From NCBI GenBank assembly GCA_002689385.1, contig NZFX01000083.1, positions 1-53,029 on the forward strand: DNA of 53,029 nucleotides, read 5' to 3'. Both the position numbers and the translations under genes were made by a program. Below the pieces are notes generated by a model. The model ran no database searches and had not been told where the DNA came from. It saw only the letters and a list, made by a program, of their open reading frames with translations. This document shows positions 1-8,643 of the stretch, piece by piece (position 1 is the stretch's first letter; each line of letters begins with the position of its first letter). Source of the DNA: Phycisphaerae bacterium. GTDB taxonomy: Bacteria > Planctomycetota > Phycisphaerae > Phycisphaerales > SM1A02.

Positions 1-609
1 GGAATACCCGAAAATCTCATCGTGGCGCTTCGAGATAGTGGCGCGAAAGATCTCACCTGTGTTTCGAATAACGCCGGCGTTGATGATTGGGGTTTGGGCT
101 TACTTTTACAAACAAAACAGATTAAAAAAATGCTCAGTTCGTATGTCGGTGAAAATGCTGAATTTGAACGGCAATTCATGGCTAAAGAGTTAGAGATTGA
201 ATTTTGCCCACAAGGCACCCTTGCAGAACGGCTCCGCGCAGGCGGTGCAGGCATACGTGGTTTTTACACCAAAACGGGCGTTGGCACTGTTGTCGCAGAA
301 GGCAAAGAAACGATGGAGTTTGAAGGCGAAACATGTGTGCTTGAACGTGGTATCGTTGCTGATGTTTCACTGGTGAAGGCGTGGAAAGCTGACGAAGCTG
401 GTAACCTCATCTATAGAAAAACAGCACGCAACTTTAACCCGATGGTTGCAATGGCAGGCAAAGTCACCATTGCAGAGGTGGAAGAAATCGTTCCTACTGG
501 TACGTTCGATCCTGACCAGATTCATACGCCATCTATTTATGTAAACCGTATCGTGCAGGGCTCTTTTGAGAAGCGAATAGAACAACGAACGGTCACACCT
601 ACATCGTGA
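1..609 (+). CDS. scoA: 3-oxoacid CoA-transferase subunit A, 5'-truncated by window edge
   Basis: Family I CoA-transferase subunit A, which with subunit B moves CoA between succinyl-CoA and an acetoacetate-type acid in the cytoplasm. The frame is open from base 1, and the visible 202 residues lack only about 30 N-terminal residues of the usual 230-235. Family signatures include SNNAG, the FYTKTGVGT segment, the RNFNP motif and a C-terminal [11 protein letters not shown]. The catalytic glutamate lies in subunit B, which normally follows directly; here the next gene is an unrelated exported protein, so subunit B must lie upstream or elsewhere. The stop is followed by a 141-base gap. Related acyl-CoA transferases such as AtoD cannot be excluded. 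Confidence 0.88.
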   Translation, partial: GIPENLIVALRDSGAKDLTCVSNNAGVDDWGLGLLLQTKQIKKMLSSYVGENAEFERQFMAKELEIEFCPQGTLAERLRAGGAGIRGFYTKTGVGTVVAEGKETMEFEGETCVLERGIVADVSLVKAWKADEAGNLIYRKTARNFNPMVAMAGKVTIAEVEEIVPTGTFDPDQIHTPSIYVNRIVQGSFEKRIEQRTVTPTS

Positions 610-750
610 AGCAGTCCGATAGCCCAAATTTTAAAATAAACCGTCATATTTATTATGCAAGTGCGTTGAACTACCTGTATGTTCAAACCGAAAGTAGACT
701 TTCTACCTGTTTTGCCAACGTAAAACTCATGCAATGAGAAGGACCTTACA

Positions 751-2100
751 ATGACCCTAAAACCAATAAAAACGATCTTATTCGCTACTGCAGCACTGAT
801 TTCAACCTTTTGGATGCCTAGCACTGCCTCGGCTCAAATGGAATACATGGCAGAAGCCATGCAGCCAGCATATTTTTCACGCGATCTTGTTGTGTTTGCA
901 GAAGGTCTCAACCTTGACGAAACCCAAGAAGTCATTGTCGAGGCGATGTTTGAATCGTACACAGACGACTTTGAATACGGTTGGGCTGCCACGCAAGAAC
1001 GGCTAAATAAAGTTGCTGAAGAAATGAAGGAACAAACTCCTTCAAGCAGCAAGGACACACTTGAGCCAGTGCTCAACGCATTGGGTGATTGGCTTATACA
1101 AAAAAGACAACTTGACCAAGGTCTGCTTGAAAACATTCAGGCAATTCTTGTCCCAGAGCAGAGAGCACTTTGGCCTAGTTTTTCACAACGACTCTATAGG
1201 GAAAAACATATGAGCCGAGGGCGTTTGAGTGGCGAGTCAGTGGACCTTTTCCTCATAATGCGCGATTGCAATCTCTCCCCTGTTGCGGAAAGCACTATTG
1301 CAGATTCACTTGACGAATATGCTCTCGCGCTCGACATCGCTATGCGAAACCGCGATTCAATTTTGCGAGGCAATCCAAAAAAATTGTTTGACAACATTCT
1401 TTCAGGCAACGATAAACGTGATGCTAGTCTAAGTGATGACCTGATTAAGGCCCGCGTTGAAGTCCGCGACTTGAACGACCGGTACACAGAAATAGTTTGC
1501 AGCCAACTCTCGCCTATAGATAGTGAAGACTTTCGCGCCCGATCATTGAAACGTGGATACACCCGTATTTACAGGCGAACCCCAGCCCAGCGTCTTTTCC
1601 AACAAGCTGCAGAAAACCCAGCATATGCTACTGAAGTTACTGCTCAAATTCGTGCACTTGAACTTTCCTACAATCAAGAGTTAAGCGCTATAAACTTCCA
1701 ACTTCTTGGCCTCACTCGAAAGCATGAGCCAGAAGCACAACTGCATCGTGAACAAGCTGGGCAAATCAGAAAAGCCGGCGGTACACCAAGCGCACTGGAA
1801 GATCCCACACGGGCAATCTATAAGAAACGCGAAGCACTTGGAAAAGAATATATCGAGATGCTACGCGCCCTACTTAGTGCCGATGAATTCCTTGAACTCG
1901 ATGGTTCCCGAAGATGGGTTCCACGTTCCGAACAACCAGCTTCACCACCTAGCTCACCAGGGGCTGGTGGAAACAGCGAACTTTCCCTTTCAGGCGGAAA
2001 AGTTAATCCAAGTGGAAAAAGCAAGGGCAAGGGAAATAAAAAAGGCCCAAATGATGGCGCTAATAGTGGCTGGAACAACAAGGGCAAGCCAGGCAGTTAA
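751..2100 (+). CDS. Exported protein of unknown function at the head of the T2SS operon
   Basis: The ATG is preceded by GAAGGA at good spacing. Residues 1-28 form a signal peptide (basic start, hydrophobic core, ASA-like cleavage site before QMEYM). The mature protein of about 420 residues is charged and mostly helical in character, and ends in a Gly/Ser/Lys/Pro-rich low-complexity tail from about residue 395. I recognise no family. It stops 12 bases before gspE on the same strand, so it is probably the first gene of the secretion operon. It could be a periplasmic accessory factor or a substrate of that system; nothing in the sequence decides this. ORFs inside it in other frames are shadows. 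Confidence 0.75.
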   Translation: MTLKPIKTILFATAALISTFWMPSTASAQMEYMAEAMQPAYFSRDLVVFAEGLNLDETQEVIVEAMFESYTDDFEYGWAATQERLNKVAEEMKEQTPSSSKDTLEPVLNALGDWLIQKRQLDQGLLENIQAILVPEQRALWPSFSQRLYREKHMSRGRLSGESVDLFLIMRDCNLSPVAESTIADSLDEYALALDIAMRNRDSILRGNPKKLFDNILSGNDKRDASLSDDLIKARVEVRDLNDRYTEIVCSQLSPIDSEDFRARSLKRGYTRIYRRTPAQRLFQQAAENPAYATEVTAQIRALELSYNQELSAINFQLLGLTRKHEPEAQLHREQAGQIRKAGGTPSALEDPTRAIYKKREALGKEYIEMLRALLSADEFLELDGSRRWVPRSEQPASPPSSPGAGGNSELSLSGGKVNPSGKSKGKGNKKGPNDGANSGWNNKGKPGS

Positions 2101-2112
2101 CATACAAACCCT

Positions 2113-3723
2113 ATGGAAAACGAATCGAGCATTACAAGTGTAGAAAGCATCGAGAGTCCCAGTGCTCCTGATGCAAAGGTCGACTGCGAAACAATGGGGT
2201 TGCAGTGGATAGATTCTTCACCTGAAGTTGAAGACAATACCATCCGTTTGCTCGACGCCGAACTCGCCGTTCGCCTTCGAGTATTGCCAATCGCTATCGA
2301 GCAAGGACGCTTGCTGGTTGCGATGCTAAATCCCGCTGACATCGAAGCATCCGATGAACTTGCCACTGTTACGCAATACCCAATTACTCGCTGTGGCATG
2401 GATAAACAAATTTTTTCCGAGCTCATGCGAAAACATTATGGTACGACTGCCGCAAGAATGGCTGAAAGCTTGGGTGGTGATGCGCAAGACTCCGACACGC
2501 TTGACCATAATGTTGATGCTATTGAAACCGACAACATCCTTGTCATGGCGGAGCAACCGACCCTCATCAATCTCGTCAACTTACTTCTCCTTGAAGCGAT
2601 TCAACAAAGAGCAAGTGATGTTCATATTGAGCCATTTGAGACAGAACTTAAGGTTAAATACAGGGTAGACGGTGTCCTAGTTGAACAGACTCCCCCACCG
2701 AAACATTTACAAGCTGCTCTAACAGGCCGAATCAAAATCATGTCTTCAATGAACATTGCTGAACGATATGTTCCACAAGACGGGCACATTGCGTTGCGTT
2801 TCGAAGGACGCAAAGTCGACATCCGTGTTTCAACTGTGCCAACGCTTTACGGCGAATCCGTTGTCATGCGTATCCTCGATAAGAGCACGCTTCCTCTTGA
2901 CCTTCTCTCTCTTGGCATGGACCAAGAAATGCAAGACAAGATGGACAAGTTGATCGAAAAACCACACGGGCTCGTGCTTGTCACAGGCCCAACTGGATCA
3001 GGTAAAACAACGTCGTTGTATGCAGCATTGAACAAACTGTACGACCCAAGAAAAAAAATTATTACGATAGAAGACCCTGTTGAATACGAACTCAACGGCA
3101 TAAATCAGATACCGGTAAACCCCAAACGTGGACTCACGTTTGCTGCGGGGCTGCGTTCGATTCTTCGACAAGATCCAGACATCGTTTTTGTTGGCGAGAT
3201 TCGTGACGGCGAAACGGCAGACATTTCAATTCGCTCTGCACTTACTGGCCACTTGATTTTCTCCACCATACACACAAACGACGCAGTTAGTTCAATCGGC
3301 CGACTCGTCGACATGGGTGTTGAACCGTACCTTGTTGCGTCAGTACTTGAAGGCGTACTTGCGCAGCGGCTTGGCCGAAAAATCTGCAAGGAATGCAAAC
3401 AACAAGTCCCCATCTCGAACGATCTCTCCCACCGACTCACTCCAGAAGAACGAACAATGTTCACTGCAGGTATGTGGATTGGCAAAGGTTGCGACAAGTG
3501 CAACAATTCTGGGTTTAGCGGTAGAGTTGGATTCTTCGAACTTGTTGTCATTGACCCACAAGTCCGCAGCGCAATTTCAGATAATCGAACTGCTTCGGAT
3601 TTAACCGCACTACTTCCTGACGCGCACGTAACGATGCGTGCAGATGCTATCAAGAAAGCAGTGAACGGCATAACGACCATCGGCGAAGTTTTGCGTGCAA
3701 CGCAAGATGTTGACAGTGAGTAA
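2113..3723 (+). CDS. gspE: Type II secretion ATPase GspE
   Basis: Cytoplasmic hexameric ATPase that powers pseudopilus assembly. The protein is 536 residues. An N-terminal GspE/PilB domain (about 1-150) is followed by the ATPase domain with Walker A GPTGSGKT at residues 292-299, an aspartate-box ITIEDPVEYEL and Walker B-type RQDPDIVFVGEIRD. A zinc-binding tetracysteine motif is present (Cys425, Cys428, Cys460, Cys463), typical of true GspE/PilB. It lies 12 bases after the exported protein gene and 8 bases before gspF, in one operon. PilB of type IV pili is the alternative, but the following pseudopilin set and secretin argue for type II secretion. Confidence 0.96.
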   Translation: MENESSITSVESIESPSAPDAKVDCETMGLQWIDSSPEVEDNTIRLLDAELAVRLRVLPIAIEQGRLLVAMLNPADIEASDELATVTQYPITRCGMDKQIFSELMRKHYGTTAARMAESLGGDAQDSDTLDHNVDAIETDNILVMAEQPTLINLVNLLLLEAIQQRASDVHIEPFETELKVKYRVDGVLVEQTPPPKHLQAALTGRIKIMSSMNIAERYVPQDGHIALRFEGRKVDIRVSTVPTLYGESVVMRILDKSTLPLDLLSLGMDQEMQDKMDKLIEKPHGLVLVTGPTGSGKTTSLYAALNKLYDPRKKIITIEDPVEYELNGINQIPVNPKRGLTFAAGLRSILRQDPDIVFVGEIRDGETADISIRSALTGHLIFSTIHTNDAVSSIGRLVDMGVEPYLVASVLEGVLAQRLGRKICKECKQQVPISNDLSHRLTPEERTMFTAGMWIGKGCDKCNNSGFSGRVGFFELVVIDPQVRSAISDNRTASDLTALLPDAHVTMRADAIKKAVNGITTIGEVLRATQDVDSE

Positions 3724-3731
3724 TACATTCC

Positions 3732-4940
3732 ATGGTCGACTTTCGCTATCAATCAATAACTACCAGCGGTGAAGCAAAAAACGGCGTCCTTAAAGGACGA
3801 GATCGTGCCGACATCATCCAACAACTAAGCAGCCGTGGTGAAACCGCAACAAAAGTAGAAAAAGCAAAAGCAGCTGACAAACTTTCAGGCGTAAGTCAAA
3901 CACGAAAAAAACGTCTTTCCAAAATTGAAATGTCTGCCATGATTCGCGAACTTGCAACTGCGCAAGAAGCCGGTCTTCCGCTCATGCAAGCGTTGCGTAC
4001 TATTCGACGGCAAGCAACGCCTTCAGCTGGTGATGTGCTCGACCATTTTATTGCCTGTGTTGAAGCGGGCGACCCAATGTACAAAGCTGCAGCAGAATGG
4101 GGCGACCCGTTTGATGACTTAATTGTTGGCATGCTCCGAGCTTCTGATGCATCAGGTCAAATGAGCGTCATCCTGCACCAACTTGCAGATCTCATGGACC
4201 GGTCGCTTGAACTAAAACGAGAGCTCCTTGGCGCAATCATGTACCCAGCAATCATTGCTGGTTTGATTGCAATTAGTGGCATTGTACTCGTAACTGTTTT
4301 AGTTCCACGCCTTATCGAACCACTTGCTGGCCAGATGGAATTACCTTGGCCCACCCTTGTTGTCATGGGTTTTGCGAACTTCATTTTACACTGGTGGATT
4401 TGGATTGTTGTTGGCTTTGGAGCAATTGTGGTCGCGTGGAAAAGCTGGATCGGCGTTCCCGAAAACCGTTTCAAACTTGATCACGCCAAACTCCGGACGC
4501 CACTTTTAGGAAAACTATTGCGCGATGTTGCCGTTGCTCGGTTTACACGAACACTCGGCACACTTGCTTCTGCTGGCCTTCCAATCCTTGACGCACTTCG
4601 CATTACTCGCGATACACTCGGAAATGCCGCGCTTGCAGAAGCAGTCGATGCAGTACAAGAAGAAGTTTCAAGCGGTAAGCCTCTTGCTAACCCGCTTGAA
4701 GAATCCGGCCTGTTCCCACCGCTTCTTGTTCAGGTAGTCAATCTTGGAGAACGTTCAGGGAAGTTGGAAGAGATGTTATTGCATTCTGCAACCGCCTTTG
4801 ATCGCCAAGTAAATGCTTCTCTAAACCTTTTCACAAAAGCACTGCCCCCCGTTTTACTCATTGTAATGGCGTCACTTGCTTGTTTTGTACTCGCAGCCAT
4901 ACTACTCCCTCTACTTGAATTGCAATCGCTCGTGCGTTAA
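3732..4940 (+). CDS. gspF: Type II secretion inner-membrane platform protein GspF
   Basis: Polytopic platform protein that couples the GspE ATPase to the pseudopilus. At 402 residues it matches the family length. Two repeated GspF cytoplasmic domains are visible (about 65-190 and 270-390), each with the ATAQEAGLPL or LGTLASAGLPIL type signature, and hydrophobic segments lie near residues 165-190, 210-235 and 375-398. It starts 8 bases after gspE and is followed by gspG after 19 bases, consistent with translational coupling in one transcript. Confidence 0.95.
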   Translation: MVDFRYQSITTSGEAKNGVLKGRDRADIIQQLSSRGETATKVEKAKAADKLSGVSQTRKKRLSKIEMSAMIRELATAQEAGLPLMQALRTIRRQATPSAGDVLDHFIACVEAGDPMYKAAAEWGDPFDDLIVGMLRASDASGQMSVILHQLADLMDRSLELKRELLGAIMYPAIIAGLIAISGIVLVTVLVPRLIEPLAGQMELPWPTLVVMGFANFILHWWIWIVVGFGAIVVAWKSWIGVPENRFKLDHAKLRTPLLGKLLRDVAVARFTRTLGTLASAGLPILDALRITRDTLGNAALAEAVDAVQEEVSSGKPLANPLEESGLFPPLLVQVVNLGERSGKLEEMLLHSATAFDRQVNASLNLFTKALPPVLLIVMASLACFVLAAILLPLLELQSLVR

Positions 4941-4959
4941 ACACGTTATAGGAAATACT

Positions 4960-5397
4960 ATGCCACAAAAAACAAAAACACATCGTCCTGCCCGAAGAGG
5001 TTTTACGCTCCTTGAAATCATTGTTGTTGTCATGATTATTGCAGTCCTTGCAACGCTCATCGCACCAAAATTACTCAGTCGAGTTGGCACTGCAAAACAT
5101 GCTGCTGCAAAATCCAAAGCGAGTGCTATTGCTCAGGCTGTTGAGTTGTACCACCTCGAAATGGGTCTTTCTAAAGTAAGCGATGATTTTGAACTCGAAC
5201 TACTGCTTCTCCCACAAGAAGATGGTGGTGCGCCTGGCGGTCCCTTTTTGCAAAAAAATGATGACATTGTTGACCCTTGGGGCAACACGTTTGAAATTCT
5301 TGTTCCTGGAAATATAAACTACAGCTACGACATCGTCAGTTTTGGTGAAGACGGAGAGCCAGGAGGCGAAGACATCAACGCTGATGTCACGCAATAA
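4960..5397 (+). CDS. gspG: Major pseudopilin GspG
   Basis: Major subunit of the type II secretion pseudopilus. I chose the ATG at 4960, 19 bases after the gspF stop; an upstream in-frame start would overlap gspF. The prepilin signal is RRG|FTLLEIIVVV with Glu at +5 after a short basic leader, followed by a hydrophobic helix. The C-terminal domain has the GspG hallmark DPWGN and an acidic calcium-loop tail (FGEDGEPGGED). The product is 145 residues, normal for the family. Processing needs a prepilin peptidase, which is not encoded in this window. Confidence 0.95.
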   Translation: MPQKTKTHRPARRGFTLLEIIVVVMIIAVLATLIAPKLLSRVGTAKHAAAKSKASAIAQAVELYHLEMGLSKVSDDFELELLLLPQEDGGAPGGPFLQKNDDIVDPWGNTFEILVPGNINYSYDIVSFGEDGEPGGEDINADVTQ

Positions 5398-5400
5398 TGC

Positions 5401-5970
5401 ATGAACTTTGCTTGTGCTTCCCATAGAAAGGCATTCACCCTTTTAGAAATAATCATTGTTGTCATTATTATTGGAATTATGTCCGCGATGATACTGCCAC
5501 GCCTTGCCGGGAACGCCAGTCGAGAATTCACGCTTACTGTTGAACGAGTTACAGATATAGTGTTGATGTACGCGCACCGAAACATCACAAGCAATCAGCC
5601 CTCTGCTTTGCAATACAACGCAAATTTAAAGGAGTTTGCCCTTCTTACAAAAGTTGAAGAAGATGGTGAACGGTTCTGGGAATTCGACCCGCTTGCCAAA
5701 CCAATAGTACTTCCAAGTTGGCTTGACCAAGACGCACTTGCCATTTATGTCGATGGAGATTTAACAGACACTTCGCAGTGGCCGGTCACTTCCACGCCCG
5801 GCGAAGCGCGCCCACTCATTGAGGTCATGTTGCAATGGGAAAATCGATCCGCTGTTATTTCACTTCCGACGCATGCCATTGGTCCAAAAGTTTGGCTTGA
5901 CGGTGAAGGCGTAGAACCGCTTATGCCAATTGATCTTGATGCACAAGGTAGAGGGCGCGAAGAATGGTAA
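5401..5970 (+). CDS. gspH: Minor pseudopilin, GspH-like
   Basis: Prepilin-type protein of 189 residues with the leader-peptide site KA|FTLLEIIIVV (Ala instead of Gly just before the cut, Glu at +5) and a single N-terminal hydrophobic helix. The position between gspG and the gspI-like gene and the size fit the minor pseudopilin GspH. The globular part is poorly conserved, so the letter assignment rests on gene order. It starts 3 bases after the gspG stop and overlaps the next gene by 7 bases. The Ala at -1 differs from the usual Gly and is tolerated in some prepilins. Confidence 0.8.
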   Translation: MNFACASHRKAFTLLEIIIVVIIIGIMSAMILPRLAGNASREFTLTVERVTDIVLMYAHRNITSNQPSALQYNANLKEFALLTKVEEDGERFWEFDPLAKPIVLPSWLDQDALAIYVDGDLTDTSQWPVTSTPGEARPLIEVMLQWENRSAVISLPTHAIGPKVWLDGEGVEPLMPIDLDAQGRGREEW

Positions 5971-6425
5971 AGCAACGGAATGGTTTTGCGCTATTAGATG
6001 TGATTATTGGCTCTGCAATGCTTGCTGTTGGGCTTGCTGTAGTCATCTCTATTAGCAGTCGATCCTTGACAAGGCAAACAAACGCTGAAAAACAGATCAC
6101 TGCTTCATGGCTTGCCGATGAGCTCATTTCAATGGTCCTGATTGTCGGGCCAGATGAATATGAAAAAGCGTACCCAAAGACAGATCAGTTCGACCCGCCC
6201 TTCCAAGATTTTTCGTACGAAATAGCACTCGACGGCGATTCTGAGTACCTTCCGGTACACGCAATTGTCACCGTTTTCTGGGTAGTTGGAGGTGGAGAAA
6301 AGTCGCTAGCTATAGAGACTGAAATAGCTCGTGTTCATGGTGAACCTGTTGACCGCTCGCCAGCAGAGCCTGTAGACCGAGAAGCACGATACTGGGAAGA
6401 TATTGAAGCGAGGGAACTAAATTGA
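5964..6425 (+). CDS. gspI: Minor pseudopilin, GspI-like
   Basis: Small pseudopilin (153 residues) with leader MVKQRNG|FALLDVIIGSAML and one hydrophobic helix (about 8-30). Size and place between the GspH- and GspJ-like genes fit GspI, which nucleates the pseudopilus tip with GspJ and GspK. Position +5 of the mature protein is Asp, not the nearly invariant Glu. The start overlaps the previous gene by 7 bases and the stop overlaps the next start (TTGA), so the genes are translationally coupled. Confidence 0.78.
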   Translation: MVKQRNGFALLDVIIGSAMLAVGLAVVISISSRSLTRQTNAEKQITASWLADELISMVLIVGPDEYEKAYPKTDQFDPPFQDFSYEIALDGDSEYLPVHAIVTVFWVVGGGEKSLAIETEIARVHGEPVDRSPAEPVDREARYWEDIEARELN

Positions 6426-7348
6426 ATCGCCGCGGCTTTACCATTATTGAACTTATGATTGCAGGCATGATGGCAACCATCGTACTAGGTGGCATCACTG
6501 TTTCGCTCTCGCAACTCGGTTCCGCAAAAGCTATAAGTAGGCAACGGCTTGAAGCATTTTCACGATGCGATAATGCTCTGCGAACAATTCGCCGTGACAC
6601 CATTACTGTATTGCGCCGAGGTGATTTGTTTGCCACGCGTGTGTTCATTTCCGACAGCACAGGAAGATATGACGGAGACATGGTTTCTCGAGATGAGTTA
6701 TTGATCTTCAATGGGAACTTACGCGCAAACAAAGAAATCGACTTTAACGGCGAAGGCTTTGAATACGAAACACAATTTAGAATTGAAGACAACGACACTG
6801 GCGTTGCTTTATGGAAACGTCGCGACCCTATTCTTGACGACAACCCAACTGGTGGCGGCATAGCAACGCCAATTTCAGAAGGTATTGTCGCAATTGAACT
6901 CGAAGCATTTGACGGAACTTCTTGGTTTAGGCAATGGGATTCTGATGAAAGCGGTATACCAGTAGCAATACGTATTACTGTAACTTCATCTGGGATGGAA
7001 GAAAATGACATTTCTACGACATCCGTGACACTGCGCACGATTGTCCCACTTGACCGTGTTCGTTCGCCAGATGATAAGCTCGTCCTCCTTGCACAGTTGC
7101 TTGACGAAGAACGTGTAGCCAATGGCGACTTTCCTGGTGAAGGTGGTGGGCTCAGCGGAAATGGTGCAGGTGCGGCAGATCGAGGTGAAACAGATGACTC
7201 GGGCTCTGGCGAAGCCGGTGGCGGTGTATCATCGGGCAATGAAACTGCTGGAGGCACTGCAGGCAATGGTGGCATCAACAGTGCAGGCGGTCGGACCACT
7301 ACGTTTGTCGCCCCCGATGGTACTGAAATTGAGATTCCAATCGAATGA
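6422..7348 (+). CDS. gspJ: Minor pseudopilin, GspJ-like, with Gly-rich tail
   Basis: Pseudopilin of 308 residues starting at TTG inside the TTGA overlap with gspI. The prepilin site RRG|FTIIELMIAG has Glu at +5 and a hydrophobic helix follows. Order and size fit GspJ. The last 70 or so residues are Gly/Ser/Ala-rich (many GG and GNG steps, about residues 235-295), beyond the usual GspJ length of about 200, and look like a flexible low-complexity extension. The stop overlaps the gspK start as ATGA. Confidence 0.8.
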   Translation: MNRRGFTIIELMIAGMMATIVLGGITVSLSQLGSAKAISRQRLEAFSRCDNALRTIRRDTITVLRRGDLFATRVFISDSTGRYDGDMVSRDELLIFNGNLRANKEIDFNGEGFEYETQFRIEDNDTGVALWKRRDPILDDNPTGGGIATPISEGIVAIELEAFDGTSWFRQWDSDESGIPVAIRITVTSSGMEENDISTTSVTLRTIVPLDRVRSPDDKLVLLAQLLDEERVANGDFPGEGGGLSGNGAGAADRGETDDSGSGEAGGGVSSGNETAGGTAGNGGINSAGGRTTTFVAPDGTEIEIPIE

Positions 7349-8643
7349 CGTGCAGAACAAAAAAACGTGGTTCCGTTATTGTGCTCTCTTTGTGGGCACT
7401 TGGGATTGCTGCAATTGTGACATCGTCCATTCAAGTTTTCTCACATCGGCAGTCCCTTCTTGGCATCGAAGTGCATGACCGCATCCAAGCGCGTTGGGCT
7501 GCACGTGCAGGTATTGAATCCTCTATAGCCGCAATGGCTGACCACACCGCAAGGCCAGTTCCAAACAACGCTTTTGCATTAGTTGACAACCTTGATTACG
7601 TTGCAAAAGGCCAAGCAGGAAAAGCAACGTGGGACATTCGGCACCACATTGAGGGCAAAGATTGGACCGGCCCGATGGATGAACACGCAAAGTTCAACAT
7701 CAACTCAGAAAACAACGCAGCCTTCCAACTTGTTATTGATGAAATTCTCGCTTTCGGCGTAATGGAATCAATCCTCGATTGGATTGATAGTGACGATGAA
7801 CCAAGGAACCTAGGCGTTGAACGAGACTATTACTTAGGACTTGAAACAAGTTACGAACCAAGAAACGGCTTGCTTCAATCCATCGCTGAACTTGAACTTA
7901 TCGCCGGCGTTATGCCCGATGATGTTCGCGGGGAAGATTGGGATTTAGATTTTCGGCTCGATGCAAATGAGGATGACGGTGGCGAAAGTTTACCTTGGGA
8001 TGAACCAGATAAATACCTTGAGGGTGGCTGGGCTTCATTACTGACAACGTCATCGGTTGAAGGTGGCGGGACAGAAAGTGGTTACGCTCGGCTCAATCTT
8101 GCGCGAGAAAATGCACAAACGCTCCAACTTCGTCTTGGCATCGAGCCCGCGCAAGCAGATGCATTGCTTGCATTTGGCGCAAGTGCAACTTCATTATCTA
8201 CCCTGCTCACGCAAACACTCCGCTCTATTTCAGGAGATGCCGAGGGCGTGACCAACCTAACGGATGACCAACTTCGAGTCATTTTCGCTGAAACATGCCT
8301 TTTTCACGCACACGAAGCACCTCCTGGCAAACTCAATATAAATACAGTTTCTCCAACAATTTTGTATCGTTTGTTTCCTGATAATTCTCGGCTTGTAGAA
8401 GAATTGATTTACCTAAGAAACAACAACGCCGGTGGCATCAGCAGCCCAGTAGACTATCTTGAAATTCCGGGCATTGAGCCGACAATGATTGATTTTATAT
8501 ATGCTCTTTTTGACACTCGATCCAACGTATTCACTATTTCGAGTCTCGGAAAAGTTGAAGGAAGTAGCGTAGAACAGGAAATTATTGTTATAGTCGACCG
8601 TTCTACCCTTCCTGTGACGATACTAGAATACCGAGAGCAATGA
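7345..8643 (+). CDS. gspK: Pseudopilus tip protein GspK
   Basis: Large minor pseudopilin (432 residues) that caps the pseudopilus. The leader TKKRG|SVIVLSLWAL lacks Glu at +5, which is the normal condition for GspK. The mature part has the GspK pattern ARAGIESS, then DEHAKFNINSEN, ILDWIDSDDEPR and, towards the C-terminus, LNINTVSPTIL followed by the GIEPTMID region. It overlaps gspJ and the next gene by 4 bases each. Assignment is firm from these motifs and gene order. Confidence 0.92.
   Translation: MTCRTKKRGSVIVLSLWALGIAAIVTSSIQVFSHRQSLLGIEVHDRIQARWAARAGIESSIAAMADHTARPVPNNAFALVDNLDYVAKGQAGKATWDIRHHIEGKDWTGPMDEHAKFNINSENNAAFQLVIDEILAFGVMESILDWIDSDDEPRNLGVERDYYLGLETSYEPRNGLLQSIAELELIAGVMPDDVRGEDWDLDFRLDANEDDGGESLPWDEPDKYLEGGWASLLTTSSVEGGGTESGYARLNLARENAQTLQLRLGIEPAQADALLAFGASATSLSTLLTQTLRSISGDAEGVTNLTDDQLRVIFAETCLFHAHEAPPGKLNINTVSPTILYRLFPDNSRLVEELIYLRNNNAGGISSPVDYLEIPGIEPTMIDFIYALFDTRSNVFTISSLGKVEGSSVEQEIIVIVDRSTLPVTILEYREQ

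Noticed and set aside
6310-7434. Long minus-strand ORF of 374 codons
   Set aside because: Ser/Pro-rich shadow of gspJ, with no family resemblance; gspJ in frame has a prepilin signal.
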